Positions 35,057 through 44,259 are shown, counted from the stretch's first letter. The stretch is DNA of 64,000 bases from Roseibium album (GCF_001404515.1 NZ_CXWE01000016.1:18068-82067); one strand, 5' to 3'. Notes: generated from the letters alone by a model not told the origin. Numbers and translations are program-made.

Positions 35057-35632
35057 TCATGCCAGCAGATAGATCACCGGAAACAGCAACACCCAGACAA
35101 GATCCACCATATGCCAGAAAGCGGTGCCGACTTCGACATTGCGGGACGTCCTTTTCCAGGACACCAAAGCCAAAATCACCATACCCGCCAACACGTGCAG
35201 GGCATGAAACCCTGTCAGAAGGTAGTAGAACGTGAAGAACGGATGTGTCTCCGTTGAAATGCCCTGCCCAGCGACGTCGGCATATTCATAGATCTTGATC
35301 GCCAGGAAGACTGCGCCAAGCAATCCTGCCCACAACAGGTTCCAGCGAACGCTGGATTGCCTTTGACCTTTGCTGAGATCGAGCGCGCGGGCGGCGAAAT
35401 AACCGCTTGTGATCAGGACAATCGTGTTTAAGCCGGCAAGGGCCGGATGAAGATAGTTCCGTGCGGCGGCAAACCCATCCGGATCCACGACCCTGACACC
35501 CAGAAATGCAGCAAGCCCTGCCCCGAAGACCAGAAGCTCGCTTACAATCAGGACCCACATCATCAGGTCCCCGGGCAGTTCATCGAGCACTCCGGAATTA
35601 TTCGTTTCCCCGGCCCTCATCTGCTCACCCAC
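35057..35632 (-). CDS. norE: NorE, cytochrome c oxidase subunit III-like protein
   Basis: The 191-residue protein has about five helices of the COX3 fold (LMMWVLIVSELLVFGAGLAA, VLITSGYFAARALDLSKG, FYYLLTGFHALHVLAG, HMVDLVWVLLFPVIYLL). It overlaps the norD stop by eight bases. It is an accessory of the NO reductase operon, needed for full activity in relatives such as Paracoccus, and is not part of the purified NorCB enzyme. Confidence 0.87.
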   Translation of the reverse strand: MGEQMRAGETNNSGVLDELPGDLMMWVLIVSELLVFGAGLAAFLGVRVVDPDGFAAARNYLHPALAGLNTIVLITSGYFAARALDLSKGQRQSSVRWNLLWAGLLGAVFLAIKIYEYADVAGQGISTETHPFFTFYYLLTGFHALHVLAGMVILALVSWKRTSRNVEVGTAFWHMVDLVWVLLFPVIYLLA

Positions 35633-37562
35633 CGACGAGCTGGCGGTAGATCTGCGGCAACGCCTGGGTCAGCTTGTCGGGATGCGGGATCAGCGCGAAG
35701 CCACCCTGGCCAAACAAGCGCGGAAACCATGATTTAGCCGACTTGTCGATGGTAACACCGAACACGGCCTGCCCTGCCCTTCGGGCTTCCCTGACGGCCA
35801 TTCGCGTATCCTCGATACCGTGACGGCCTTCATAATGATCGAGATCGTTGGGCTTTCCGTCGGTGATCACAAGAAGCAGTTTTCGCTTTCGGGACTGTTT
35901 TTCCAGTTCCCGGGAGGCATGGCGCATGGCAGCTCCGAGCCTTGTGTAGAATCCCGGCTTCAAACCGCTGATCCGGTGTTCGACGGTCCGGGACATGGGT
36001 TCGTCGAAACGCTTGCAATTTTGCAGGTAGACGCGGTGACGTTTCAACGACGAGAAGGCGGATATCGCAAAATCGTCGCCGCAGGCATTGAGTCCCCAGG
36101 CAAGCGCAGTGAGGGCTTCGCGTTCGATTTCAATCACCGCGCGACCAGATACGGCACTTTCGGTCGACCTTGAAACATCGAGCAGGATGGAGACTGCAAG
36201 GTCCCTTGCTTCTGGCCGGGTCTGCAGCCAGATCCGGTCATTGCCAACGCCGGAGGCAATCCGCTCAACCTGTGATCTGACAGCGGCATCCATGTCGAGG
36301 CCATCGCCTTCCAGATGGCCACGCGTCGTGACCCTGCCGGGCCTGAGCGCCTCGAATTGGCGTTTGACAGACCGGATACGCCGCGCGGCCCTGGGGTCCC
36401 TGGCAGCAATATCCTGTTCCGGATCAGCATCCGCGACGCTGGTGAGCACGCAAACGTGGTCGGACAGATACTTTCCGGTGCGTGTGTCCCATTCCGGATA
36501 CAGGACACGACCGGACAGCCTTTCCCGATCAACGTCTTCCGGCGCAAGATCCAGATGCAGTTTCAGACGCGTCGCGGGTGCTTTTGAGATCTGCCCAAGG
36601 CCGATTTCTTCCTGATCTTCGGCAGCCTTCCTCGCATTGTCGTTGTCGTCGTCATCGACGCGGCGATTGAGATTCAGGAATTCGGTCCAGCTCAGGATCG
36701 CTTCGAACTTGTGAAGGATCAGGCTGTCTTTTCGTTCCGCCTGTTCGGATTTGCGACGTCTGGCGCGGATGGTCTTGCCGGTCGCCTGTTCCGGCGTTCC
36801 TTCCGTGTCGCGGTTTTCGACCGCATCTCCGGTTGAAAAGACGACATCACGCAGGCGCGGCCAAACCGGTACGGGCCGGAAGGGGTGATATCCTCGAGGC
36901 GCGGTAAATCCCGTCAGATCATCCTCTTGAAGAGCTGCCTTCATTGCTTCCGCGTCCGGCGGGAGTTCGGCCGGATCGCCAAGCAAGTGGCGCACGAGTG
37001 TTTCCACTGTCGCTTCAATGGCCGGCAGGGAGGCGGCATTCCGTTGCGCGAGTGCGCCGTGACCGAGTTCTCCATAAAGAGCACGCAGCCCGGGTGCCGC
37101 CGACAGCGTATCGTGAACCGTCTTTTCGATGAGTTGCAACGCACGCAAATCGGTGCGCAGGAGATCGTCCTCCACAAGATGTTCAGGCGCGTGCGCAGCC
37201 ATGGCAGTCAGCCAGACATAAAGCGCGGCATTTGCTTCCCTGAACGGGAAAACGGCTAGCTTTTCCGGCAATCGGAGGGTCTCTCCGTCAAAGCTCGCCT
37301 GGGGAACGCTTTCTGCTTCCGTGCCGAGGCGCCTCAGGAATCCCAGCCGGTGGCGCGAGACTTCTTCGGAGACCGGGCGAACGTCCACACTGTGGCTTCC
37401 GCCCAGTCCCCGAAAAAGCACAGCAAGCCGCCCGCCGACCTCGGAGAGGCCGACCGCGGCTCCATGATGCACCTCAGGTGCATCGAGGCGGCTTGCAAAT
37501 GCGTGCCACAGTTTCCCGACCGTTTCTTCGGGTTCCCATGGCTCGAAGTCGATCTTGCCCAT
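35625..37562 (-). CDS. norD: NorD, VWA-domain activation protein of nitric oxide reductase
   Basis: From MGKIDFEPWEPEE the protein has 645 residues. The C-terminal 200 residues form a von Willebrand A domain with the MIDAS motif DVSRST (in SILLDVSRSTESAV) and later threonine and aspartate positions (FYTRLGAAMRH, LVITDGKPNDLDHY). The N-terminal part is the NorD-specific region. With the MoxR-type ATPase NorQ it inserts metal (the non-heme Fe_B) or otherwise activates NorCB. It begins ten bases after norQ. Confidence 0.9.
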   Translation of the reverse strand: MGKIDFEPWEPEETVGKLWHAFASRLDAPEVHHGAAVGLSEVGGRLAVLFRGLGGSHSVDVRPVSEEVSRHRLGFLRRLGTEAESVPQASFDGETLRLPEKLAVFPFREANAALYVWLTAMAAHAPEHLVEDDLLRTDLRALQLIEKTVHDTLSAAPGLRALYGELGHGALAQRNAASLPAIEATVETLVRHLLGDPAELPPDAEAMKAALQEDDLTGFTAPRGYHPFRPVPVWPRLRDVVFSTGDAVENRDTEGTPEQATGKTIRARRRKSEQAERKDSLILHKFEAILSWTEFLNLNRRVDDDDNDNARKAAEDQEEIGLGQISKAPATRLKLHLDLAPEDVDRERLSGRVLYPEWDTRTGKYLSDHVCVLTSVADADPEQDIAARDPRAARRIRSVKRQFEALRPGRVTTRGHLEGDGLDMDAAVRSQVERIASGVGNDRIWLQTRPEARDLAVSILLDVSRSTESAVSGRAVIEIEREALTALAWGLNACGDDFAISAFSSLKRHRVYLQNCKRFDEPMSRTVEHRISGLKPGFYTRLGAAMRHASRELEKQSRKRKLLLVITDGKPNDLDHYEGRHGIEDTRMAVREARRAGQAVFGVTIDKSAKSWFPRLFGQGGFALIPHPDKLTQALPQIYRQLVGG

Positions 37563-37572
37563 CGGTCTGGCC

Positions 37573-38382
37573 TCACCCAAACACGGCCGTGACAAGATCT
37601 AGGAGCCCGCGTTTCACGTCTTCATCGTCGGTCAGCGGTTCGATCATCGCGGCCAGTATGGCCCGATCCACCGGCATGCCCTGTGCGACCAGGGTTGCGG
37701 CGTAAACAACGAGGCGGGTCGAAACCCCCTCTTCCAGGTCCTGGCCCTTGAGCGCCCGCAATTTTCCGGCAAGGCGGACCAGCGCGGTGACCCGATCCCG
37801 GTCCAGTCCGCTTTCTTCAGCCACGACCTCTACTTCAAGATCAACCGGCGGGAATTTGAATTCGAGTGAAATGAAGCGCTGCCGCGTGGACGGTTTCAAC
37901 GTCTTCAGGATGTTCTGATACCCGGGGTTGTAAGAGGCAACCAGCATGAAACCGGGTGCCGCGGCCAGTTCTTCACTGGTCCGGTCGATCGGAAGCGTCC
38001 TGCGGTCATCCGTCAGAGGGTGCAGCACGACGGTGACGTCCTTTCGCGCTTCGACCACTTCATCGAGATAGCAGATTGCGCCTTCCCGAACCGCTCTTGT
38101 GAGTGGTCCGTCAACCCAAACCGTTTCACCGCCCTTGAGAAGGTAACGGCCGATCAGATCCGCCGCAGACAAGTCGTCGTGACAGGCAACGGTGTAGAGC
38201 TTGCGCCCAAGTTTTTCAGCCATGTGAGCGACGAACCGGGTCTTGCCGCAACCCGTCGGTCCCTTGAGCAGAACCGGCAGGCCATTTTCATAAGCAGCTT
38301 CGAATACCGAGCATTCGTCTCCCTGAGGGAGGTAGAAAGGGGCGTCGGCCGCCCCTTTTGCCAAGGATACAGAACCTTCCAT
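37573..38382 (-). CDS. norQ: NorQ, MoxR-type AAA+ ATPase
   Basis: From MEGSVSLAKGA the protein has 269 residues; an upstream in-frame start would overlap norB. Walker A is GPTGCGKT near residues 43-50, Walker B lies in ICYLDEVVEARKD, and sensor elements follow in MLVASYNPGYQNILK. It forms a chaperone complex with NorD that activates NO reductase. It begins four bases after the norB stop. Confidence 0.92.
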   Translation of the reverse strand: MEGSVSLAKGAADAPFYLPQGDECSVFEAAYENGLPVLLKGPTGCGKTRFVAHMAEKLGRKLYTVACHDDLSAADLIGRYLLKGGETVWVDGPLTRAVREGAICYLDEVVEARKDVTVVLHPLTDDRRTLPIDRTSEELAAAPGFMLVASYNPGYQNILKTLKPSTRQRFISLEFKFPPVDLEVEVVAEESGLDRDRVTALVRLAGKLRALKGQDLEEGVSTRLVVYAATLVAQGMPVDRAILAAMIEPLTDDEDVKRGLLDLVTAVFG

Positions 38383-38386
38383 GGTC

Positions 38387-39757
38387 TTACTCCGCAGGAA
38401 CGTGGTCGGCTTCGCCGGGTTCGATGACTTCGTGTTTGGGCACGGCGATCGCATAGATGAACAACAGTGCACCGATCACGAAGACCGCCCCAGCGCCGAA
38501 GCGCATCCAGTAGAACAGGGCGATCTGGTCCTGGACGTCCATGAAGTAATCACCGTTGACCCTTTGCAGGTGGGTCTGGATGGTTCCGGCAAATGTCAGC
38601 ACGAAGGTCATGAAGGTCATGCCGCCCGCCATCAGCCAGAAGGATGCCATGTTGAGCACCTGGTTATAGGGATCTCGGCCCCGCAGGATAGGCATGGCAT
38701 AGGTGATGATCGCCAGGTTCAGCGAGACATAGGCGCCGAAGAAGGCCAGGTGGCCGTGAGCCGCGGTGATCTGTGTGCCGTGTGTATAGTAATTGACACC
38801 GTGCAACGTGTGCAGGAAGCCCCAGACGCCGGCACCAAAGAACGCGAGCGTCGCGCAACCGAGCGACCACAGCAGTGCCGCCTTGTTGGGGTGATCCCGC
38901 CGGCCCTTCCAGACCATGACAAAGGCAAAGGCCATCATTGCGAAAAACGGAATGACTTCCAGCGACGAGAAGATCGAGCCTATCCACTGCCAGTAGCCGG
39001 GTGTTCCGATCCAGTAGTAGTGGTGGCCGGTTCCCAGGATACCGGAGAACAGGGCCGCGGCGACGATGACATAGAGCCACTTTTCGACAACTTCCCTGTC
39101 GACGCCTGTCAATTTCAGCATCAGGTAGGCCAGGATGGATGCCATGATCAGTTCCCAGACACCTTCAACCCAAAGGTGGACGATGTACCACCAGTATTGT
39201 TTGTCCAGAGCCAGGTTGCTCGGATTGTAGAAACTGAACAGGAACAGCAGGGCGAGGCCCCACAGGCCCAGAAGCAGGATGTTGGTGATCGCGGTTTTCT
39301 TGCCCTTCAGCACCGTCATGGTGACGTTGTAGAGGAACATCAGCGCGGCAACGACTATGCCTACCTTGACCCACTTGGGCTGTTCGATGAACTCACGCCC
39401 TTCCTTGCCAAGCAGAAAGTTGCCTTCAAACGGGTTGAAGACATAAGTGACGACCGCGCCGAGCGTGCCGATCACCAGGATCGCAAGCTGAAGATAGGCG
39501 AGCCTGGGCGAATGAAGTTCGCGCTCCGTTTCTTCCGGAATGAGGAAATAGGCCGCTCCGAAGAAGCCGAGCAGCAGCCACACGATCAGGCTGTTGGTGT
39601 GCAACATCCTGATAATGTTGAAGGGCAGGACTTCCGAAAGAAAGTTTGGCTGAACATAGACCCAGCCGGCCAGCAATCCGCCCAGTACCTGGATGGCAAA
39701 AAGACCCAGGGCGACGGCGAAATACGCCAGGGCGACCTTTTGTGATTGATATTTCAT
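38387..39757 (-). CDS. norB: Nitric oxide reductase, large subunit NorB
   Basis: The 456-residue protein has about twelve helices and the heme-copper oxidase-like metal site. The expected motifs are present: HTNSLIVWLLLGF near residue 53, VHLWVEGVWELIMAS with the catalytic glutamates, GTGHHYYWIGTP and TAAHGHLAFFGAYV. It binds heme b, heme b3 and non-heme iron and reduces two NO to N2O in the inner membrane, with electrons arriving through NorC. The length matches cNorB rather than the quinol-dependent qNor (about 760). It is encoded 23 bases after norC. Confidence 0.96.
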   Translation of the reverse strand: MKYQSQKVALAYFAVALGLFAIQVLGGLLAGWVYVQPNFLSEVLPFNIIRMLHTNSLIVWLLLGFFGAAYFLIPEETERELHSPRLAYLQLAILVIGTLGAVVTYVFNPFEGNFLLGKEGREFIEQPKWVKVGIVVAALMFLYNVTMTVLKGKKTAITNILLLGLWGLALLFLFSFYNPSNLALDKQYWWYIVHLWVEGVWELIMASILAYLMLKLTGVDREVVEKWLYVIVAAALFSGILGTGHHYYWIGTPGYWQWIGSIFSSLEVIPFFAMMAFAFVMVWKGRRDHPNKAALLWSLGCATLAFFGAGVWGFLHTLHGVNYYTHGTQITAAHGHLAFFGAYVSLNLAIITYAMPILRGRDPYNQVLNMASFWLMAGGMTFMTFVLTFAGTIQTHLQRVNGDYFMDVQDQIALFYWMRFGAGAVFVIGALLFIYAIAVPKHEVIEPGEADHVPAE

Positions 39758-39780
39758 CGTTCGTTCCCTTTGCTTTCAGA

Positions 39781-40233
39781 TCAGCCGGCATCGTTCGGCG
39801 GCCAGTCCTGGGCGTCGATCTTGTCGGTCCAGATCAGGAAGTTCGTGAGATCACGGATTTCCTCGTCTGTAAGGTTGAAATTCGGCATCTGCCTGCGGCC
39901 TTCGATGCCGGTCGGCATGGATTCCATCCAACCCTTCAGCGTTTCGAAAGCTGCGTCCGGATCGTCCAGAACGCCCCAGCGCGTCATCACGTTCCCGACT
40001 TCGGGAGCGAAATAGGCCCCTTCTCCGAGGATCGTGTGACAGTTGATGCAGGCCTTGTCTTCCCAGACACGTTTGCCGGCGGCAACGCTATCGGTGATGC
40101 CGGCATGGTCTGTCGATGTCCCTGTAATATAGAAGTGACTGTGGACCGACAGTCCCAGGAAGATGATGATGAAGAACAGTGACCCGCCATAGAAAATATT
40201 TCGGGCCATGCTTTTGGTCATGACTTCGCGCAT
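39781..40233 (-). CDS. norC: Nitric oxide reductase, cytochrome c subunit NorC
   Basis: This 150-residue protein has one N-terminal membrane anchor (FYGGSLFFIIIFLGLSVHSHF) and a periplasmic cytochrome c domain with CINCH near residues 62-66. A distal methionine is expected in GRRQMPNFNLT. It passes electrons from periplasmic cytochromes or cupredoxin to NorB. It is the first gene of norCBQDEF, and a Crp/Fnr-type box is centred about 70 bases before its start codon. Confidence 0.95.
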   Translation of the reverse strand: MREVMTKSMARNIFYGGSLFFIIIFLGLSVHSHFYITGTSTDHAGITDSVAAGKRVWEDKACINCHTILGEGAYFAPEVGNVMTRWGVLDDPDAAFETLKGWMESMPTGIEGRRQMPNFNLTDEEIRDLTNFLIWTDKIDAQDWPPNDAG

Positions 40234-40296
40234 CGCGCGCTCCTTTCCCCCGAGTTGATCGTGGCCACGAGGGTGACAGGCAGTGCCTTTGTTTCC

Positions 40297-40310
40297 TTAA
40301 CCAAAGTCAA
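40297..40310 (-). promoter_or_regulatory. Crp/Fnr-type (Dnr/NnrR) box for norC
   Basis: TTAAC-CAAA-GTCAA (read on the minus strand TTGAC-TTTG-GTTAA) is a two-half-site box with 4-base spacing, centred about 70 bases before the norC start. That distance fits a class II activator site at -41.5 with a leader of about 30 bases. Confidence 0.7.
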
Positions 40311-40474
40311 GCCGATCCAAAGGAGGTCCGGATCACGGCACGCGGGCTGCGACAATGCGGTACAAGAATACCGCCCCCCCTTAAGGAAACTTGTTTATTT
40401 ACAAAATCTTATCTTCTTGTCAGCAGACAAGGCCTCAAATTATTAATGCGAAAATTACGCCGCGGTGGCTCGTC

Positions 40475-40488
40475 TTAACGAAAGTCAA
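40475..40488 (+). promoter_or_regulatory. Crp/Fnr-type (Dnr/NnrR) box for nirS
   Basis: TTAAC-GAAA-GTCAA has the same half-sites as the norC box and is centred about 68 bases before the nirS ATG, mirroring the norC arrangement. Confidence 0.7.
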
Positions 40489-40549
40489 GGAAGCGGGCCG
40501 GTGATTGCGCAAACTCGCGAGTGCCTCACCAGCATTTGGAGTTTGGAGA

Positions 40550-42226
40550 ATGTCACATCCAGGAAAACGAAAAGGGACAGGCTACGCGTTAGCGACCTGC
40601 CTCGCACTGCTGATGGGCAGTGTGACGGCGCCTGCCTTTGCTGAAGGCCCCACGTTGAGCGAGGAGGCCTTTGAAAGTTCCAAACAGCTCTATTTCGAAA
40701 GATGCGCAGGTTGCCACGGCGTCCTGCGGAAGGGAGCAACAGGTAAGAATCTCGAGCCGAAATGGAAAAAGACAGCAGCAGACGGAACCGTTACGGAAGG
40801 CGGTACGCTGCAACTGGGACAGGAGCGACTTGAAAAGATCATCTCCTGGGGGACTGAAGGCGGCATGAACAACTTCTCGGACATCATGACCGAGCAGGAA
40901 ATCAAGGACATGTCGACCTACATCATGATGGAGCCGCCTACACCGCCGGAAATGTCACTGGCGCAAATGGAGGCCACCCGGAAGGTCTATGTCGACCCGA
41001 AGGACTATCCAACCGAGCCCCTGCACGGCCGGAACTGGGAAAACTTCTTTGTCGTCATCGAGCGTGACGTCGGCAAGGTTGCAGTTGTGGATGGTGACAC
41101 CAAGGAAGTGTTGGCGCATATCCCGACCGGTTACGCGGTTCACGTCCTGAAAGCCTCCGAGCACCACTCGGTCACCGAGCCCGAGCATCCCGGCCGTTTC
41201 TGGTACACCATGGGTCGCGACGGCAAAATGACCAAGATCGACCTCTGGCAGAATCCGGAGAACATGCTGGTCGCTGAAGTCAAGATTGCGTATGACGCAC
41301 GTGACGTTGCCGTCTCCGGCGATGGCAAATACGTGATCGGCGGCGGATACTGGCCACCTCATTTCGCGATCGTCGATGCGGAAACCATGGAGCCGAAAAA
41401 AGTCGTCTCCACCCGCGGCGTGAATGTCGATGGCGAATATGTGGAAGAAAGCCGCGTGGCCGCCATCTACACGACCCCGAACGAGCCCACCTGGATCGTT
41501 GCGGTCAAGGAGCTCGGCCAGCTGTGGCAGGTCGACTATACCGATCTCGACAATCTGCGTATCGACAAGATCGATTCGGCGAAGTTCCTGCATGACGGCT
41601 TCTTCGACCCGACCGGCCGCTACTTCCAGATCGCCGCGAATGCGTCGAACAAGATGGTGGTGGTCGACACGGAAACGCACAAGCTGGAAGCGATGATCGA
41701 CACCGCAGCTCTGCCGCACCCCGGCCCGGGCGCCAACTGGGTTGATCCCAATTGCGGTCCGGTCGGTGGCACGACACACCTCGGTGAAGGCACGGTGACG
41801 GTCTGGGGCAATGATCCGGCTGAACATCCCGATCAAGCCTGGAAGATCTGCTACGAGGTGGAAACCGATGGTGCCGGGCTCTTCATCCGGACCCATCCGA
41901 ATTCGAAATACATCTGGGCCGACCAGACCAAGCATCCGGAACCGGAAGTGCAGCAGTCCGTTCAGGTCATTTCGAAGGAAACCGGTGAAATCGTCAAGAC
42001 GATCCAGATCACCGACGAAGAGGGCAGCGCTGCTGTTCATTTCGAATTCAACCAGGATGGTTCGGAAGTGTGGGTCTCCAAATGGAACCGGTCCACTTCA
42101 CTGGAACCGAACGGTGAAATCGTGATCTTCGACGCCGAAACGCTTGAAGAAAAAGGCAGGGTCAAAGGACTCTTCGCCCCGACAGGCAAGTTCAACGTCT
42201 ACAACCGTTCGAACCACGTCACCTGA
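40550..42226 (+). CDS. nirS: Cytochrome cd1 nitrite reductase NirS
   Basis: From MSHPGKRKG the protein has 558 residues, with an upstream GGAGTTTGGAGA ribosome site. An upstream start at 40505 would put extra residues before the signal peptide. A Sec signal ends near APAFA (about residue 31). Heme c is attached at CAGCH, 52-56. The eight-bladed d1 propeller carries the proximal histidine in TGYAVH and the catalytic-pocket histidines in KFLHDGFF and LPHPGPGANW. It reduces nitrite to NO in the periplasm. Maturation needs the downstream nir genes for heme d1. Confidence 0.97.
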   Translation: MSHPGKRKGTGYALATCLALLMGSVTAPAFAEGPTLSEEAFESSKQLYFERCAGCHGVLRKGATGKNLEPKWKKTAADGTVTEGGTLQLGQERLEKIISWGTEGGMNNFSDIMTEQEIKDMSTYIMMEPPTPPEMSLAQMEATRKVYVDPKDYPTEPLHGRNWENFFVVIERDVGKVAVVDGDTKEVLAHIPTGYAVHVLKASEHHSVTEPEHPGRFWYTMGRDGKMTKIDLWQNPENMLVAEVKIAYDARDVAVSGDGKYVIGGGYWPPHFAIVDAETMEPKKVVSTRGVNVDGEYVEESRVAAIYTTPNEPTWIVAVKELGQLWQVDYTDLDNLRIDKIDSAKFLHDGFFDPTGRYFQIAANASNKMVVVDTETHKLEAMIDTAALPHPGPGANWVDPNCGPVGGTTHLGEGTVTVWGNDPAEHPDQAWKICYEVETDGAGLFIRTHPNSKYIWADQTKHPEPEVQQSVQVISKETGEIVKTIQITDEEGSAAVHFEFNQDGSEVWVSKWNRSTSLEPNGEIVIFDAETLEEKGRVKGLFAPTGKFNVYNRSNHVT

Positions 42227-42242
42227 TGTGAGCCAGCACTCC

Positions 42243-42271
42243 GGAAGGGCGGGCACAACGCCCGCCCTTCC
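42243..42271 (+). terminator. Strong stem-loop between nirS and the NirT fusion gene
   Basis: A perfect 12-bp GC-rich stem (arms 42243-42254 and 42260-42271) closes the loop ACAAC just after the nirS stop and is followed by CATTTG. With a poor T-tract it may act as a partial terminator or mRNA-stabilising end, giving more nirS than downstream transcript. Confidence 0.65.
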
Positions 42272-42405
42272 CATTTGCCAGCGGTGAAGGGACTGCATTG
42301 ACCAAAGGTCGCCCGGAACAGGGCAAACGCTCCCCGCATCCGCATAGCGATCGCTGATGGCCCGGTCACAAGGGCCGGCGGAGAAATCCAAAACGGAGCC
42401 TGGTC

Positions 42406-44205
42406 ATGACCGAGAGCAGCCAAGGTGACAAGAAAAAGCCGATCTGGCGCAGATACCTTATCTGGGGAATGCCGATCGGTGGTGTCGCAGCCGTGTTTGT
42501 TGGCGGCATCATTTTCTGGGGCGGTTTCAACACCGCAATGGAAGCCACGAATACCAAGCAATTCTGCATTTCCTGTCACGAGATGCGCGACTTCGTCTAC
42601 GAAGAATACAAGGGTACGATCCACGACGTGAACCGGTCCGGTGTCGGTGCAATGTGCTCCGATTGCCACGTGCCCAAGGACTGGACCCACAAAATCATCC
42701 GGAAAGTTCAGGCCTCCAAGGAACTCTGGGGCAAGATGGTGGGAACCATCGACACGCTCGAGAAGTTCGAAGCCAAGCGCCTCCAGCTCGCCAAGAACGA
42801 GTGGGAGCGCATGAAGGCCAGCGATTCGCGCGAATGCCGGAACTGCCACGATTTTGAATCGATGATGCCGGAATTCCAGAGACCTCGCGCGCGCCAGCAG
42901 CACCTGAACGCCATGTCCAATGGCCAGACCTGCATCGACTGTCACAAAGGCATCGCGCATTCTGACCTGCGTGACCGGGCCGACGAGGAGTATCTGGAAG
43001 AACTCGAGGCTCCCCATCCCGGCTTCATTCGTGAAATTCCGCAAGAGTACATGGCCAGCCTTGCCCGTATCGAGGCAAAGGAAGCCGGAGAGGCAGAAGC
43101 TGCGAAAGCTGCGCAAAAGGCGCAGCAGGAAGCCGTTCAGACCCAGATCGCAGCGGCTGTGGAGGCCGCCGTTGCGGAGGAACGCGCCAAGTCGGAAGGA
43201 AACGGTGCGAGCCAGACCGCAGCAGCCGGTGATGGCGGTGGCAATGTTGCCCCGGATATCGACTGGAATTCGGTCGCAGCAACGGATTTGACGCTGTTCT
43301 ATCCGGGTCAGGCCTCCTTCGAATGGGTCCAGAACGGAAAAACCCATGGCGGTGCGCGTCCGCTTACAAAGGGGGGCGATGCCTGCACGACCTGCCACGA
43401 GAAGGAAATAGAGGCAATCGGAACCAAGATTGTTGCCGGCGGCGAGATCGAACCGACCCCGATCCCGGGTAAGCGCGGCACGATCAATGCCAGCATTCAG
43501 GCTGCCCATGACGACGAAAATCTTTATGTGCGGATCCAATGGCCGGACGGCGGCCATAACCCGGCGCCATTCGTCGACGGTGGCAAAATGGATCCGGACA
43601 ACCAGATCAAGGTTGCCATGATGATCACCGGAACCGGCATCGAAATGGGCGAAACGACCGGATGCTGGTCCTCATGCCATGCGGACAACACGTATATGCC
43701 ATTCGATCCGGGGGCGGAGGCAATCGCCGCGAATGCCGATGTTGCAGCACAACTCGAAGCGAAGGAGACGATCACCAAATATCTGACCGAAAGCCGGACC
43801 AAGGTCGAGGTCAAGGGCCGGCGCGGCAAGGCCCAGGGTGGTTGGGACAAGCTGAAGACAGCTGAAGAGATCGACCAACTGCTTGCGGACGGCACCTTCC
43901 TTGATCTGCTGAGGGTCTATGCGGACGGAACGGCTTCCAACGGTTATCTGCTGGACCGCCGTGTTGCCAACGACGGTGAAATGTCCGCTGAGGCAAACCT
44001 CTCAGGTGGTGTGTGGACCGTCGTGTTCGCCCGGCCACTTGCTTCCGGGGCACCTGGCGACGTTCCGCTGGAACCGGGAAAGACCTACACGGTCGGGTTT
44101 GCGATCCATGACGATTTCGCGGCGGCCCGCTTCCACCATGTAACGCTGAACACCAGTTTCGCGCTGGATGACGACGCGACTCAGATCAATGTGATCAAAC
44201 AGTAG
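42406..44205 (+). CDS. NapC/NirT-type tetraheme cytochrome fused to a heme-binding (EB_dh-like) domain
   Basis: This 599-residue protein starts with a membrane anchor (residues 15-42). A NapC/NirT domain follows with four CXXCH sites at 54-58, 84-88, 144-148 and 176-180. An Ala/Glu-rich linker, probably helical, spans 222-275. The C-terminal half, like the ethylbenzene-dehydrogenase/cytochrome c-552 heme-binding family, has CTTCH at 327-331 and the unusual CX3CH site CWSSCH at 420-425. NirT-type proteins take electrons from quinol for periplasmic cytochromes. The added domain may carry electrons on to NirS. It is much longer than plain NirT (about 200 residues). Confidence 0.85.
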   Translation: MTESSQGDKKKPIWRRYLIWGMPIGGVAAVFVGGIIFWGGFNTAMEATNTKQFCISCHEMRDFVYEEYKGTIHDVNRSGVGAMCSDCHVPKDWTHKIIRKVQASKELWGKMVGTIDTLEKFEAKRLQLAKNEWERMKASDSRECRNCHDFESMMPEFQRPRARQQHLNAMSNGQTCIDCHKGIAHSDLRDRADEEYLEELEAPHPGFIREIPQEYMASLARIEAKEAGEAEAAKAAQKAQQEAVQTQIAAAVEAAVAEERAKSEGNGASQTAAAGDGGGNVAPDIDWNSVAATDLTLFYPGQASFEWVQNGKTHGGARPLTKGGDACTTCHEKEIEAIGTKIVAGGEIEPTPIPGKRGTINASIQAAHDDENLYVRIQWPDGGHNPAPFVDGGKMDPDNQIKVAMMITGTGIEMGETTGCWSSCHADNTYMPFDPGAEAIAANADVAAQLEAKETITKYLTESRTKVEVKGRRGKAQGGWDKLKTAEEIDQLLADGTFLDLLRVYADGTASNGYLLDRRVANDGEMSAEANLSGGVWTVVFARPLASGAPGDVPLEPGKTYTVGFAIHDDFAAARFHHVTLNTSFALDDDATQINVIKQ

Positions 44206-44210
44206 CCACA

Positions 44211-44242
44211 CGGGCGGCCGGGAAACCGGCCGCCCGTTTGTT
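44211..44242 (+). terminator. Stem-loop after the NirT fusion gene
   Basis: A perfect 11-bp stem (44211-44221 with 44226-44236) closes a GAAA tetraloop and is followed by TTTGTT. It has the form of a moderate intrinsic terminator before the cupredoxin gene. Confidence 0.7.
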
Positions 44243-44259
44243 CAAAAGGGAGAAATTGC

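Larger units (their letters stand above)
40234..40549. other. Divergent norC-nirS promoter region
   Basis: This 316-bp gap drives norC leftward and nirS rightward. It carries two Crp/Fnr-type boxes, listed separately, placed almost symmetrically from the two start codons. Between them lie an inverted repeat CTTGTC-AGCA-GACAAG at 40416-40431 and the 8-bp palindrome CCTTAAGG at 40379-40386, both with no assigned role. No small gene is apparent. Confidence 0.6.

Noticed and set aside
38381..39745. Plus-strand frame of 454 codons opposite norB
   Set aside because: It is antisense to norB over almost its whole length; its composition reflects complemented membrane-helix codons.
42199..43557. Minus-strand frame of 452 codons opposite the NirT fusion gene
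   Set aside because: The plus strand has heme motifs and a ribosome site; the antisense product has none.
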